Assembly: GCA_039654915.1 (NCBI GenBank)
Contig: CM077594.1
Location: 22,257,001 to 22,321,000 of the forward strand
Source: Aquilaria yunnanensis
Lineage: Eukaryota; Streptophyta; Magnoliopsida; Malvales; Thymelaeaceae
DNA: 64,000 nucleotides
Direction: 5' to 3'
Below, one piece after another: positions 45,431 through 56,754 of this stretch (positions within the stretch are counted from its first letter, which is position 1; each line of letters begins with the position of its first letter). The notes below the pieces were generated by a model that did no database searches, was not told the DNA's origin, and saw only the letters and a list, made by a program, of their open reading frames with translations. Made by a program: the position numbers and the translations under genes.

Positions 45431-48120
45431 ATGCAATTATGTATATACATCAAGATAGCAATCTACAACAGTAGCACATAATAGTATACAAGAAACAAAT
45501 TTTGTTACCTGCCAAAATCCCTTTCCTTATCCAAGCACTCGATTGTTCTGTCATCATCTTCCACCTTTGATTCCTTTTTTTTTTTTCTTATTAGGCTTCC
45601 CTTTCCTCCTACAACAAAATCAGTACAAAGGTTATGATAACATACTGCATATTATTCAGTGAAACATAACTTAGATTAAGTACAATACTTTTAAATTGTA
45701 CTCACATATGTATTTTATATCACCATTACTTAACAAATTCCCCTTCTCATCTTAGGACACCCATGATATGTCATCATCAGGCACCTTTGTTTGCCTTTCT
45801 TTTTCTCAGTAGGCTTCCATTTTTCCACCCTACAAAAATTCCCAATGATACAATGGTTATAATACACATTTTGTTTACTATACAATTCATACTCAGTATA
45901 ATACATTCAAATCACAACTGCATACATATTTTTTGTTGGTATTACCTCATATTCTTATTGACGCCTCATCTTGCTCCTTGGTTATCATCATTTTCCCTAT
46001 TTGTTTAGGCACTTTAATGACTCATTTTTCCATTTTCCTACATTTTAGCTTCTTCATTTAGTCATATCGTTATATGATAATTATGAAAGGAGAAAAATAT
46101 AGGCACACACCTACATTTCTATCTAACCTTTGTCTGTTCTCTTGGCTCAATATTCTTGCCTCTACTCGACTGTTTAACATCTCTGTTCAATTTTTTAATT
46201 CCACACAGTTTTAGACAAATTGTACTTAGCATAATACAACTACTTCTTGGTTCAACACAAACAATATGCTCCCAACAACAAAACATAAGTCACCTTAGGC
46301 TATGCCCTCATTCTTCTGTGTCATCCTTCTTGGTAGGACCGTCTCTTTTTTCTCTGATCTTGTCCTGACACATCAAACCATAAATACCTCGTGCTTGCTT
46401 ATCAGATGCTTCACTATTTTACTATGCCTGTCATTCCATATGATCTAATCAACAACCCATAGAATGCTGACTATATGTCATCACATTTATATATTTTAAT
46501 TCTCTTACCTTGTGATCTCAACATCGAATTCATTGTCTTCTCATGTACATTCCAAGTCCATCCACCCTTTGACCCTTTTTATAGCACCACCACTTTGGTC
46601 CAACTGAACTCGTCTCACCACAATTGGTAAAGCTACTCCAAGAAATCCTACAAGTTATCATAGAAACTCAATACCACAGGATTTATTCAAATTGAAGAGG
46701 GCAGAGAGGTGTTTTGCACGCTTAAATAAGGGAACATGCAATTGGTATTATAAGAGCTGTATCCCTAGTGACTCTTTAGAACTCAAACCATTGTTTGTTT
46801 TATTCTCCTGTACAATGTAGACCATATTTCCTGCGTCCAAATCTTAAACATTTTGGTTTTAGTCATAATACATAAACAACCCAGAACAATACATATTACT
46901 TGTCATAATGTACTGAAAATTCACACTGATGTACTTTATTATCCGTGCTAGATTTCCTCATAAAACCAACACTCATAATCATACACAATTATGCAGTGCA
47001 TTTTAAACAATTTTTATACATCTACGAAGTTCTCATTCACAATCACACAACCCAACATGGAAATGATTTCCATACAAAATGTTAACACAATCATACAACA
47101 GCTACACAATAACACACACAATCACTAAATTAGTAACACATAAAAAGCCACATGCCATCATGAATACCAGATAAGGACAATTACTCCTTTGTACAACTTC
47201 AAAACCTTCATGTGTTATCCTTTTTAGCAAATATGTTCCCACCAACCATTAGGCAACACAATACAAATACTTAAGAAACTCACACAAACTACATACACTC
47301 ACATACATTGGGAAGTTCACATACAAATCCATTGTATTGAACAATACACCAAATGCCCAAAAACATACAAACGCAGAAAATTACCATAATTCCCTACAAA
47401 TCCACCACACTAACACACAATTAAATATAAAATCCATATGATTGAACAATACAAAAATAACCCAAAAACTAACATGTCCAAATGACAACCACACATTAAC
47501 TCGAACATACACTAAATCAGTCATACCAACACATAATTGAGCGTATAAAAACAAATGATTACTGCACAATTCCATACAAAACTACCACAATAACACACAA
47601 CAAAACAAACAAATTCATACGATTGAACAGTGCAATAATAGCGTTGAAACATACAAGGCTAAACAACAACCACACACTAAATTGGGCACACTCCGACAAA
47701 TCCCACTACCGCCTTCTATGTTTTAAGCCTGCTTCCAACAAATTGGACATACCCATTCACATCGACCATACCCAAACAAATTAATACAAACCTATCTCAA
47801 GAATGCACACAAAAACTCACAATTCCATCCGATTGAACAATACATGAGTAACCTAGAACCATACAAGTCAATTCAAACAACCACATACCATTTTTAGACA
47901 TACTCGTTCAAAATCACGCTACTCACTTTTTTCCTTTCTAACTTTATTTGTTATACTGGGTCGAGATCCTACTCCCCAATCTAGCAGTGCATTTTTCTTC
48001 TCCTTTGGGTTTATTCGTTGGTTTTGTAGGGTCTTTGGTTGTTGGGTTTTTAGGCGAATGAAGCAGCCAAAAGTAAGGTTGGGGGATAATTGTGGGTTAT
48101 TTTTTACGTTAGGGTAGAAA
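45431..48120 (-). other. 5' part of Ulp1 element A: leader with degenerate repeats
   Basis: No conserved exon is recognised. From about 46880 to 47900 the plus strand is very rich in 'acatacaa', 'aacacaca' and 'gattgaacaataca' words. The last recurs near 47338, 47443, 47623 and 47842, so a degenerate unit of roughly 100-210 bp has been amplified. Around 47950-48110 the sequence changes to one of mixed composition that could be the 5' terminal region of the Mutator element. No terminal inverted repeat was matched with confidence. Confidence 0.4.
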
Positions 48121-48479
48121 TTAGTTCCTATGGTTTTTGTATGGCAAACATCTATATTCAGGATAACTCCCTCATTTTCCCCCCTAAATTTTCATGTGCT
48201 ATATCTCTATTTTGAATTGAAGATAACATCTAGGATGGATGGAACTTATTAGTAACACCATTAGTGGTACTATTTGTATATACACATAGGTGGATAGTCT
48301 TAGAACTCAAGATATATATATATACTTCATGTTAATTTATTGTCTAATTTAAGGCAAATATAATATATAGATCATGTAGTGTTTTTTGGGCAGCGAATCA
48401 CAAAATGTATGATACCACATATTAAGAATTGGATTACTTAAGTTCTTGTTAAAAGGTTGCGATATGAGGAATAAATTGG

Positions 48480-50080
48480 TGGGTTTGAGAAAGGTGTCAT
48501 AGATCCTCCAATTTATAATATGGAAAGAATATTAAATGTGCACTCTACAACTAAAAACATAAGAAATGAGAGAAAATTTAGCTTGTAAGACTTCTAGTGA
48601 TGATAGGTCGTCATCCTCTCATCTCGAACATTAGATTCCATAATAACTGGACCTTGAAACTTTGGTTTATTATGGAAAAGTGGGTGTAGATGCTTCTAAC
48701 AGGTTCATCAAACAAGTCAAGAAGGTAAGATGTTGTTCCCAAAAGTCACGTATGAGATTGAAAAATTTGCATAAGCAGTGAATAGCTCTCGACCTAAGTG
48801 CTCGCAGCTAAGTCAATGGATAGATAAAACTTTAGAAATGATTATTCAAATGGAGCAAACAACTTATAACCTCATGTATGGTTCAATAGGTGAGGAATAG
48901 TTAAACCAAAGTATATTATTTATTTATTTAGTACATGACCAACATTTCTTCTAACCTTACATATAATGTTCATGAAGGCAACAGATCAGAAGAAATTTCA
49001 AAGCATCCAAACATACTAGATGAGATGAACAAAACATTTGATATTGACACATTTGATTTGGGTATAAGCAATAACAAAGCAGCAAATGTGCTACAACAAG
49101 ATTGAGGTATGAACTAAATTATGTATCCTGACCATAGTGAGAGAGTCATTTATAATATACAGTAATGTATTAATGTTTTGCAAAGAATAATAAATGAGAC
49201 ACTTCCTTCCAAATGGTTACTAACAAATCGAACAATAAAGTAAAGTTGGGTCTTAGTACTGACTCACTGAGCACACCTATACAGTTTGATGGATGTGGTC
49301 TTGAGTATGGTGGTGTTTGAGGAGAGCTCAATGAAAGGCCAAAGGAAAAGAAGGTTAAGACATTTTTATGGTCACCATATTTGTTGAAGTTAGTTAATTT
49401 TGGAGCTTAGCAATAATTATCTAGGGAGGAATTAGTCCTTGTGGACTATGTTATATCCCATGACCTAGATCCCATATAAGTATGATTTTATTCATAACTT
49501 AAAGTTACGCACTTTAACATGGGTCTAATTGTGTTATTTTGGTGTGTAATTATGTGGTATGGTGTTCAATAATGTTGTTCTAGAGTCTAAACTTGTTATT
49601 TTGGTGTTTATTCATAGTCTTCTAATTATGTTTATTCTGTTGTATGATTGTGTTTTTTGGTGTCCAATTATGTGGTCTGGTGTCTAATAGTATTGTTCTA
49701 CAGTCTAAACATGTTATTTTGGCCTTTATTCATGGTATTCTTTGGTATGGTAAAACTGTGTGTAGACATTATTATATATACCTCATATATGTGTTTAGTT
49801 AAAGAAAAAAATTGGTGTGTTCACAATGACACATATAAAGTTGTATGATGGAAATTTATTTGACTTAAACTTAGGTCCAGTAAGTATCGTTCAGTATAAT
49901 TCAGTTATTGCTCATTCATACAGTAGTGCAAAAAAATGTTTATGTTATTGTCTAAAATGTAGGATGATTGTACTGACTATTACAGACAAGACAATGCTGA
50001 AACAATAATTCAACATACAACAAATACAAAGCGAGCAATTGTGATTGTAAGTGCAAAAGAAGCTATGAAAGAATGATAGA
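48480..50080 (+). pseudogene. Ulp1 (C48 protease)-type Mutator gene, element B
   Basis: The plus strand carries FPKVTYEIEKFA and CSQLSQWIDKTLEMIIQMEQ (48735-48880), then KTFLWSPYLLKLVNFGA and LSREELVLVDYVISHDLDPI (about 49355-49480), which precede the protease in this family. An exon at about 49801-49879 reads KIGVFTMTHIKLYDGNLFDL and ends LGP at a GTAAGT donor, exactly where the minus-strand element A exon ends. Where Asp-Cys-Gly-Val-Phe is expected, Lys-Ile-Gly-Val-Phe is found, so the nucleophile is missing. The His-bearing exon is not recognised. Multiple stops. A tandem duplication sits in the intron. Confidence 0.65.
49524..49745. repeat. Two-copy tandem duplication in a Ulp1 (B) intron, period about 119 bp
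   Basis: 'ggtgtgtaattatgtggtatggtgttcaataatgttgttctagagtctaaac' is echoed 119 bp later with 'tgtccaattatgtgg' and 'attgttctacagtctaaac'. Each copy ends 'ttattcat.gt.ttc'. Confidence 0.85.
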
Positions 50081-50989
50081 ATGAGTATTTGTGTTAGTTT
50101 AGGTGTTATGAGCATTGTGGGCAGTGTTTTTTGTAAAAGTGGACTATAATTGAACTTTCTGAGAAAGTGTTAGGTTTTTATTGTTAAGAAAAATTCTAGC
50201 GAGTTATTTACTCAGATCAAATATTAGGCATTCTTCATATTATATTTTTGTTTTGGTGACATTCATAAAGGGTTTCTAAAGGACACGTATATGATTTGGC
50301 TCAAAAGGAGCATATAGAATAACTAAGCATAGACACGCATTGTTTGAGCATAGAAGACAAAACCATGAATATACTTTAAAGTAGTAGTCATAAACACCAT
50401 TATTGAAGTGATGTACACCAAAAGAACTAGTTTAGACACCAATATAACATGGTTAGACATGATATCAGCATTTTTATAGAATTAACTAATCAAAGTATTT
50501 AACGCATACTTGTATTGTTAAACACTAGCCAAAATAGATATTATCAAAATTATAAGGGAAAAAAAAATAAGAAACCCTTCATAGTTAAGCATAATACTTG
50601 TATTGTTATAGAGCACAAGTATCTTATCATCTCATTGTAAACTATTTCTTCTCTAGACTTTGGCACGTGTGATGTATAGTGTTCGGTTTAGTTAATTTTG
50701 TTAAGCTCATGATGGAACAACAACGGTGAAAAGATATTAACAATTAAGCAATAATTTGAATCAAACGTTACTTAACAAGAAATAGAAAATTTATCATGAA
50801 AAACAATTGAAAAATGGGAAAAGCTTTAAAACACAAGCAATGATCCATAATTTCCAGCAAAACTTACTTTTGCTTCTTGCCTTTATTAGCTTTGCACTTG
50901 AGCAAACTTTTAGCTTGCTTATGACTAAATGCGTTACTCGCAACCAACTAAGGATCATGGATGAGGCTTTTATTACTAGTATTACTGGA
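50081..50989. other. Spacer between convergent Ulp1 (B) and FAR1 (B) genes
   Basis: AT-rich and non-coding, with 'ttagacaccaat' and 'gttagacatga' words like those in the introns of these elements. It mirrors the spacer at 39851-40659 in element A. Confidence 0.4.
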
Positions 50990-52369
50990 TGACAAATCAT
51001 TTATACTCAAACATGAATTGTTTAGTGCTAAGCGAAAAATCCTAAATGCATCATCAAACCTCTTTTTGCTTACATCATAATTCATACTTCTTGTCAGCAT
51101 TTTATTGAACTATTTCATTATCTGTGTACACCAATCGAAATGTGTCAATTTCTCTATTAGCTCTTTATGCCTTTGGCACCCAAAACTATAGGACCTAGCA
51201 CCTTTTTTGAACTGCTTAAAAGTATAACATTCTTGCATTTTATCAATGTTATGCTTCTCCAATACATGCAATGCACGAGTATAAAAAATTCCTTATTGAT
51301 TAAAAAATTTAAATGAGCACTCAATCGTTTTACTCACAGAGTTTAAGCTTATTAACAAAACACGAGGATCATGTGCCCTAAGCCAAACATCATAAAGCAA
51401 TGTATTTCTAACAAGGCCAACATACTAGAACTTCGCACCAATTGCACTAAGGAGTTGCCCTTCCAAATCTTCATAAGTATGAAATGTGTACTTTTGAATT
51501 GCATCAATTAGCATGTTATTTAGAATAGTATGTTCATTCTTCCCGTTATTGTTATAGTCATTCTCAATTTTCTTTTGTCTCCACTTTGCCATTCTTGTCT
51601 CAATTACCTTGAGTACATTAAATAACCTCATCTGCTTATTAGTAAGAAAGGTGAGAACATTGTTAGTGCTTTTGCTGCACTGTGATGATAAGGTACTTGA
51701 ATAGAAAATAATTTATAACATAACTAATAAGTTGAAAATACATTAGTAACATGAAATGTATGATATTAATGATTAAAAATATAGTGTACAAACTGGTTGC
51801 TAAATGTCCATAAATAATCTTCAAGTGTGTAGAATTAGATATAAAAAAGTATAAAAATGAAAAATAGAAACATTGGTCCATGCCATCTGCATGGCAACAT
51901 AGTTCACAAACAAAAGTAACAAATTAATAGAGTGCAACAAAATTAATTATATTTCATTAAACAAACCAAGACATTAAAGTGACAAAAATAGTTACCTGCA
52001 TCAAATATGTCTTGACACAATGAGGGAGCCCATCACTCTTAACATTTATATAACAAAATCAACGAATCATTTGCACCATACCCAAACTCAATAGTTATTT
52101 ATTGCCAAGTTTGATAGAATTCTTCCTCTAAAAAGCAATCATAAAGAGCCTTGAAAAAAGTATTGTTAAAGTCTATTACCCCACCATTTGTAAAGCTTCA
52201 TCGGAGCTTTACTTGCTATGTGCCACAAACACAATTGGTGTTTAGCTATTTGAAAAACTCTACCAAACGTTGACTGAATTCTTTGGCCTTTGTCTAAAAT
52301 TAGTATCTTCGATTCTTGCCCATCCATATTGCATTTTAGAGTGTTAAACAACCACATAAATGACTAAAT

Positions 52370-55335
52370 AGTTTACTTAACCAAAAAGACAATGACAAAC
52401 ATGATATTCTAATGGTAGATTGCACAATTTCTTTTGGAGGGATGGACAGATGAACACAGACAACATGTTATTTAGCGATCTTGTATTGCTTGACTTTTCT
52501 ATCTCTACTAAACCTTGACATAATTTGGCAATAGATGACAATTTCCCCATCAAAGAATAATTGAGCACATTAATTTGAAAATGTTTCAACTGGAATTGCA
52601 ATGCCTCTAGCTATTGCTTTGTAAAATCAAAAGGATAATATTTTCTTGTAATGCTACAAATAACATGAATGTCAAAGGCTCTATATCCATCTTTTAGATC
52701 CAAATTCACACTAATCTTCAAAAGTTCAACCACTTTGTTATCATATCTATAGTGTATTTCTTCTATCTGAAAATCTATGACTTCATTGAATATGTGAAAA
52801 AGATAATAATGCTCATTTGTAACACCATCCCATTGTTGATTGCTTTGACCTTCAAGATATAGAACACTAACATTAGGAATATCATTTGCAAAACTTTGTA
52901 ACACTTGAAAAAACAGAATCCTATTGCTCATCTCTTAATTTTTCTAAAAGCCTTCTAGTAGATGACACTAAACTCATTGCATTTACAATTTCTTGAGACT
53001 TTTATTGCAAAGCTTGACAAAAAATATCATTGATCCCAAGATTTCTTTCATCAAAATTAAGATAAAAATGAACTCAGAGGATGTCATCCTTTTCAAAGCT
53101 ATACTAGTATTCCCTTTACTATTGTAGTTGCACCCATCATTTATTTTGTTCTCCAAAACATAATAAGTTGAATTGTACATCCTGATAATACTAGATATAG
53201 AATTCAAAAGTGAACTCTAGCGAATATCATAAGCTCACTTTAGAGTACCAATTTGATTAGCACATTTTCCTGTGTTAATTTTATCAATTGCTAGCAAACA
53301 ACCTTATTAGTTTGACCAGCATTTACCTCATTATGATGCTTACAAGAAGCAATAAAAACATTTACAATCAAAGTTAGGTTTAAAAAGAACCCATACATAA
53401 AATGTACCTCTCTAACAGCTGTAACTAATGTTAGTTGAAGTCGATAAGCCACGCAATGTGAATAATATGCTTGACAATAATCCTTAAGAAACAATGCTTT
53501 TAATCTTCTCCATTCCCCTTGCATATTGCTTGCACCACCATATCCTTGTTCACAAAAAATTTGGATGAAAAATTTACAAGAAGAAAGAGATGAGCAAAGT
53601 GAAGAATACAAGTTTATTGATGTTATATCTTTCACATGAATAGTATAAAAGAAACGCTCTTGTATGAAACCATTACTATCAACAAAGCGAAGAATAATCG
53701 TCATTTTTTCTTTCCTGCTTTCATCACTTACCTTATCCACAATGACAGAAAACTTAGAATCACCAATTTCTTCAAATATTTTAATTCGCACCTTGTTTAC
53801 TAGAACATGGAGAATTTGCTTTTGAATCTCAGGGGATGTATACAGTGCATTCTATGGAGCATTCTCCAAAATAACACTTACTACTTCATCATTATACGAA
53901 GTTGTATGCTTAATCAACTCAAAAAAAAATTCACAATTTTTGGAATCAATGCTCTCATCATGACCTCTAAAAGCAAGTCCTTGAAATGATAGCTAAGAAG
54001 CAACATCTATTGAGGTTTTTACTTGGAGTATATTCTTCTTTACTTGTTTAAAAGTTTGTTTCTCCATCACCTTATAAATATGCTTAGACTGGTTCATCAA
54101 AGCATCACACTTTCTTACAACATTGTTGTGATGGGAACACAGGCTTTCTCTAATATGTTTTCAAAAAGAACACTTGGTCTTTCTGTAAAAAGATAACACA
54201 AAATGAAATATGCAGTTTTTTTTTTAATATTCAAGCCAATGAAATTCAAAGTACTATGTAAACTGAAAGTTATAGAGGTGATTAGTAGGTCAAAATTTTG
54301 GGAATTTAGGAAGCTGAACTTGTTGAGGACTAGCTCTCAAATAAGCCTACCTTATCTCATCGTGTTGAGTAGGTGGATATTTCCATATTGGTGGATGTAA
54401 TCCTAGATCTTGTTCCATTAAAGCAAAAGAAGAATTCTCAACTCTTAAAGTGCTACAAAAGTTCTTATCATTTGAGAATTTTGGTATATCTTCAACCTTA
54501 TTGGTTGAAGAGGACGAAGGATCCTCAACCCTTAAACTTGAAGGTTTGGATTCATGAATCTCTTCTTCTTATATGGGGATGCTCCATTTCTTGGTAAAAC
54601 TTTTCATTGAAATTGAAAGAATGAATCAAGTCTTTTTTTGCTTCCTAGTCATAATTAAGCTGTCATACAAAAAAAAATTGATGAATTTATTAATTAAAAT
54701 ATCTATGACATAACTATTTGAGAGCTAACAATTGACTAATTAAGAAGTAAACATATCTAACAAATATAAATAATTTATAAATTTGCAAACTATGGTTTAA
54801 ATGGAAATAAAAACATTTATTAATTAAAAAAAATGGAATCAATGCCCTTGCTATTTAGCCATGGCCCATCAAAATTCATCACCAACTCAATTATAAACTT
54901 AGAAAAATAAAACCCTAGCCCTTATGCATACCAAACACACCAACACACAAGCAAATTAATATTAGGTAAAAACCAAATCACATAGCAAGCAAGTGAGAAT
55001 TGTGAAATACTAAAAGCTCTACTTTATTGTTTGCTGGGAGAATGGAGAATGCAAATCAAATGGAGTGGGGTAAGGACTGCTGGTGTACTGCCTCTTGCCA
55101 ATAAAGTAGTGCCGGAACAACGGAGAGAAAGAAAGTAAGGCTTTCTATTGTTGTGTTGTGGGTTGGATTAGTAGGAATTAAAATAATTAATAAATAAAGT
55201 GGGCTTAAATTAATTATATAGTAATTAATAGGCCACTAAAACTTAACAAAAATAGTGAAAAATGGGCTTAATTTTTTATAACTTGTAAAATTTAATATTA
55301 CATATATAGGAAATTTTCAAGGTTTTAGGGTAAGC
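52370..55335 (-). mobile_element. hAT-type element with DUF4371 transposase, nested in FAR1 element B
   Basis: The boundaries are where FAR1-type coding sequence stops and resumes. The 5' (right) end near 55335 reads, on the minus strand, TGTGCTAGGCCATGGC, a plausible hAT-like terminus that follows directly on the FAR1 domain. The left end is not marked by a matching inverted repeat. Between 54600 and 55335 lies a non-coding 5' region with aataaataaagtgggc and similar AT-rich words. Confidence 0.55.
52377..54600 (-). pseudogene. DUF4371/TTF-type hAT transposase pseudogene
   Basis: On the minus strand, a degraded N-terminal part at 54600-53800 includes SYNDEVVSVILENAP and ALYTSPEIQKQIL. A clean 166-codon frame follows at 53791-53291: KIFEEIGDSKFSVIVDKVSDES, RFVDSNGFIQERFFYTIHV, EQGYGGASNMQGEWRRLK, HCVAYRLQLTLV. 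Next come MTSSEFIFILILMKEILG (53207-52983) and NEHYYLFHIFNEVIDFQ to CSITRKYYPFDF (52931-52611). The dimerisation part is at 52601-52377 (SIAKLCQGLVE, NNMLSVFICPSLQ). The family's GYDGASNM motif has Asp changed to Gly. Known members carry a TTF-type zinc finger ahead of DUF4371, which is not preserved here. Several stops and shifts make it inactive. Confidence 0.82.
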
Positions 55336-56754
55336 CATGGCCTAGCACAATCACAACATATCTCCACAACTGAACGGATGGTTGTGCTCTTGGACATGCT
55401 TGTTGCATATGAATTGACCCTCCTTGTTTCTGATAATGCGCACTATGGCCTTACAACCACACTGGAAACTATTTTCCTTGTGTGCAACTTTATCTACTTT
55501 AGTTGGACTATTAAACCCTTCATGATGATAGCGATACTCCACTTCAATAATCTCTGATCTTGCAAGACCTCCATGTCATACCCTATTCCTACACGTTTTA
55601 AACTCATTCTTCATAACATACTTTTCCATAAAAGTTTGCATCAAGTGGAGCCTAGTAATAGAAACTCCTTCTAAACATAGCTCTTCATTCCCTTTTAAGC
55701 CCACCAATTTTCCATAGTCTATTCCTTCGTCTAATTCAACAACACAAAAAAAAAAATGTTAAGAATAAGCCAACAAATATAATACAACCATATGGATGTA
55801 TCAATTTAACTTCTAATGTGTCTAGAATACAATCAGAAGGTTGAAACTCATGTACATAGTTAACTCAAGTGGTGTCTACATAAAACTAATGGGTGCTTGA
55901 TACTGCATGTCTAGGGCCTAATTGCAAAATGTAAGAAAATTAAAACCAAGAATGATACATTTAGAGTCTTCTTGGAGCTAAACAACAAAATAGTACATCA
56001 GGTAGACTTTTATGCTGTCTACACTACAATGAACAAGTGTCCATCTAACATTAATATTTTAAACTCATGTATACATTTAACCAATGTGGTGTCTAAACAT
56101 AACAAGTATGTGTCTGACTTTGCATTTCCAATGTCTAACAACAAAATATACGAAACTTAAACAAATAGTGGTACCTTCAGTTACTTTTTAGAGCTTTATA
56201 CTTTCATCTTCCTCTTTATTAATGACATGCTTCCCCGTGTCTAAAACAAAAAATTCAGTTTTAAATTGTAAACACAAATAGGAAAACAAAATGTCAACCA
56301 TCAACCATCAACCATATTTATGTTTTCACTACTTGCTAAACCTTTACGATCTTCTCCGACAACATCATTGTCAATTGCAACATCATCACCATCTTTAAGA
56401 AACCAAATACAAGGCATCATATAACAATACTACCATAAATGGCATCAAAATGAACAAATCAAACAAAGCGAAGCACAAAGTCACAGTACCTCGACCTCCA
56501 ATAAAGCTGCTTGTGTTCTCCCTATCTGCACCACCATTATCATCTATCCTCTAGAGGAACTCTTCTTTATCATAACAATGGTATTTCACTAAATTTGAAT
56601 ATTTCCCATCTACTTTGTCCCAAAAAAAACCATCAGGTATGAAGTTTAAATCAAACATATTTATAATGAAATACATAAAGAAATGTTGACACTGTTTTCT
56701 TATTTTTCCATTATCTGAGATTTTGTTCAATAAAATAGTGTAGTGTGAAAACAA

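Larger units (their letters stand above)
50990..56754 (-). pseudogene. FAR1/FRS-type Mutator transposase pseudogene (element B), split by a hAT
   Basis: Read on the minus strand: the first exon at 56754-56490 (KYSNLVKYHCYDKEEF, ending near NTSSFIGGR at a gtactg donor). A small acidic exon follows at 56395-56340 (DGDDVAIDNDVVGEDRKG). The FAR1 DNA-binding domain is at 55700-55351 (LHLMQTFMEKYVMKNEFK, VEYRYHHEGF, FQCGCKAIVRI, HVQEHNHPF). A DUF4371-type hAT intrudes between about 55335 and 52370. The MULE core resumes at 52357-52166 (MWLFNTLKCNMDGQESK, ILDKGQ, HQLCLWHIASKAPMKL). The SWIM region is at about 51340-51230 (IECSFKFFNQ, RALHVLEKHNIDKM) with Cys residues lost. The C-terminal tail reaches about 50990. 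The DDE signature ITDQD is altered to ILDKG. It is homologous to element A but inverted. Confidence 0.8.
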
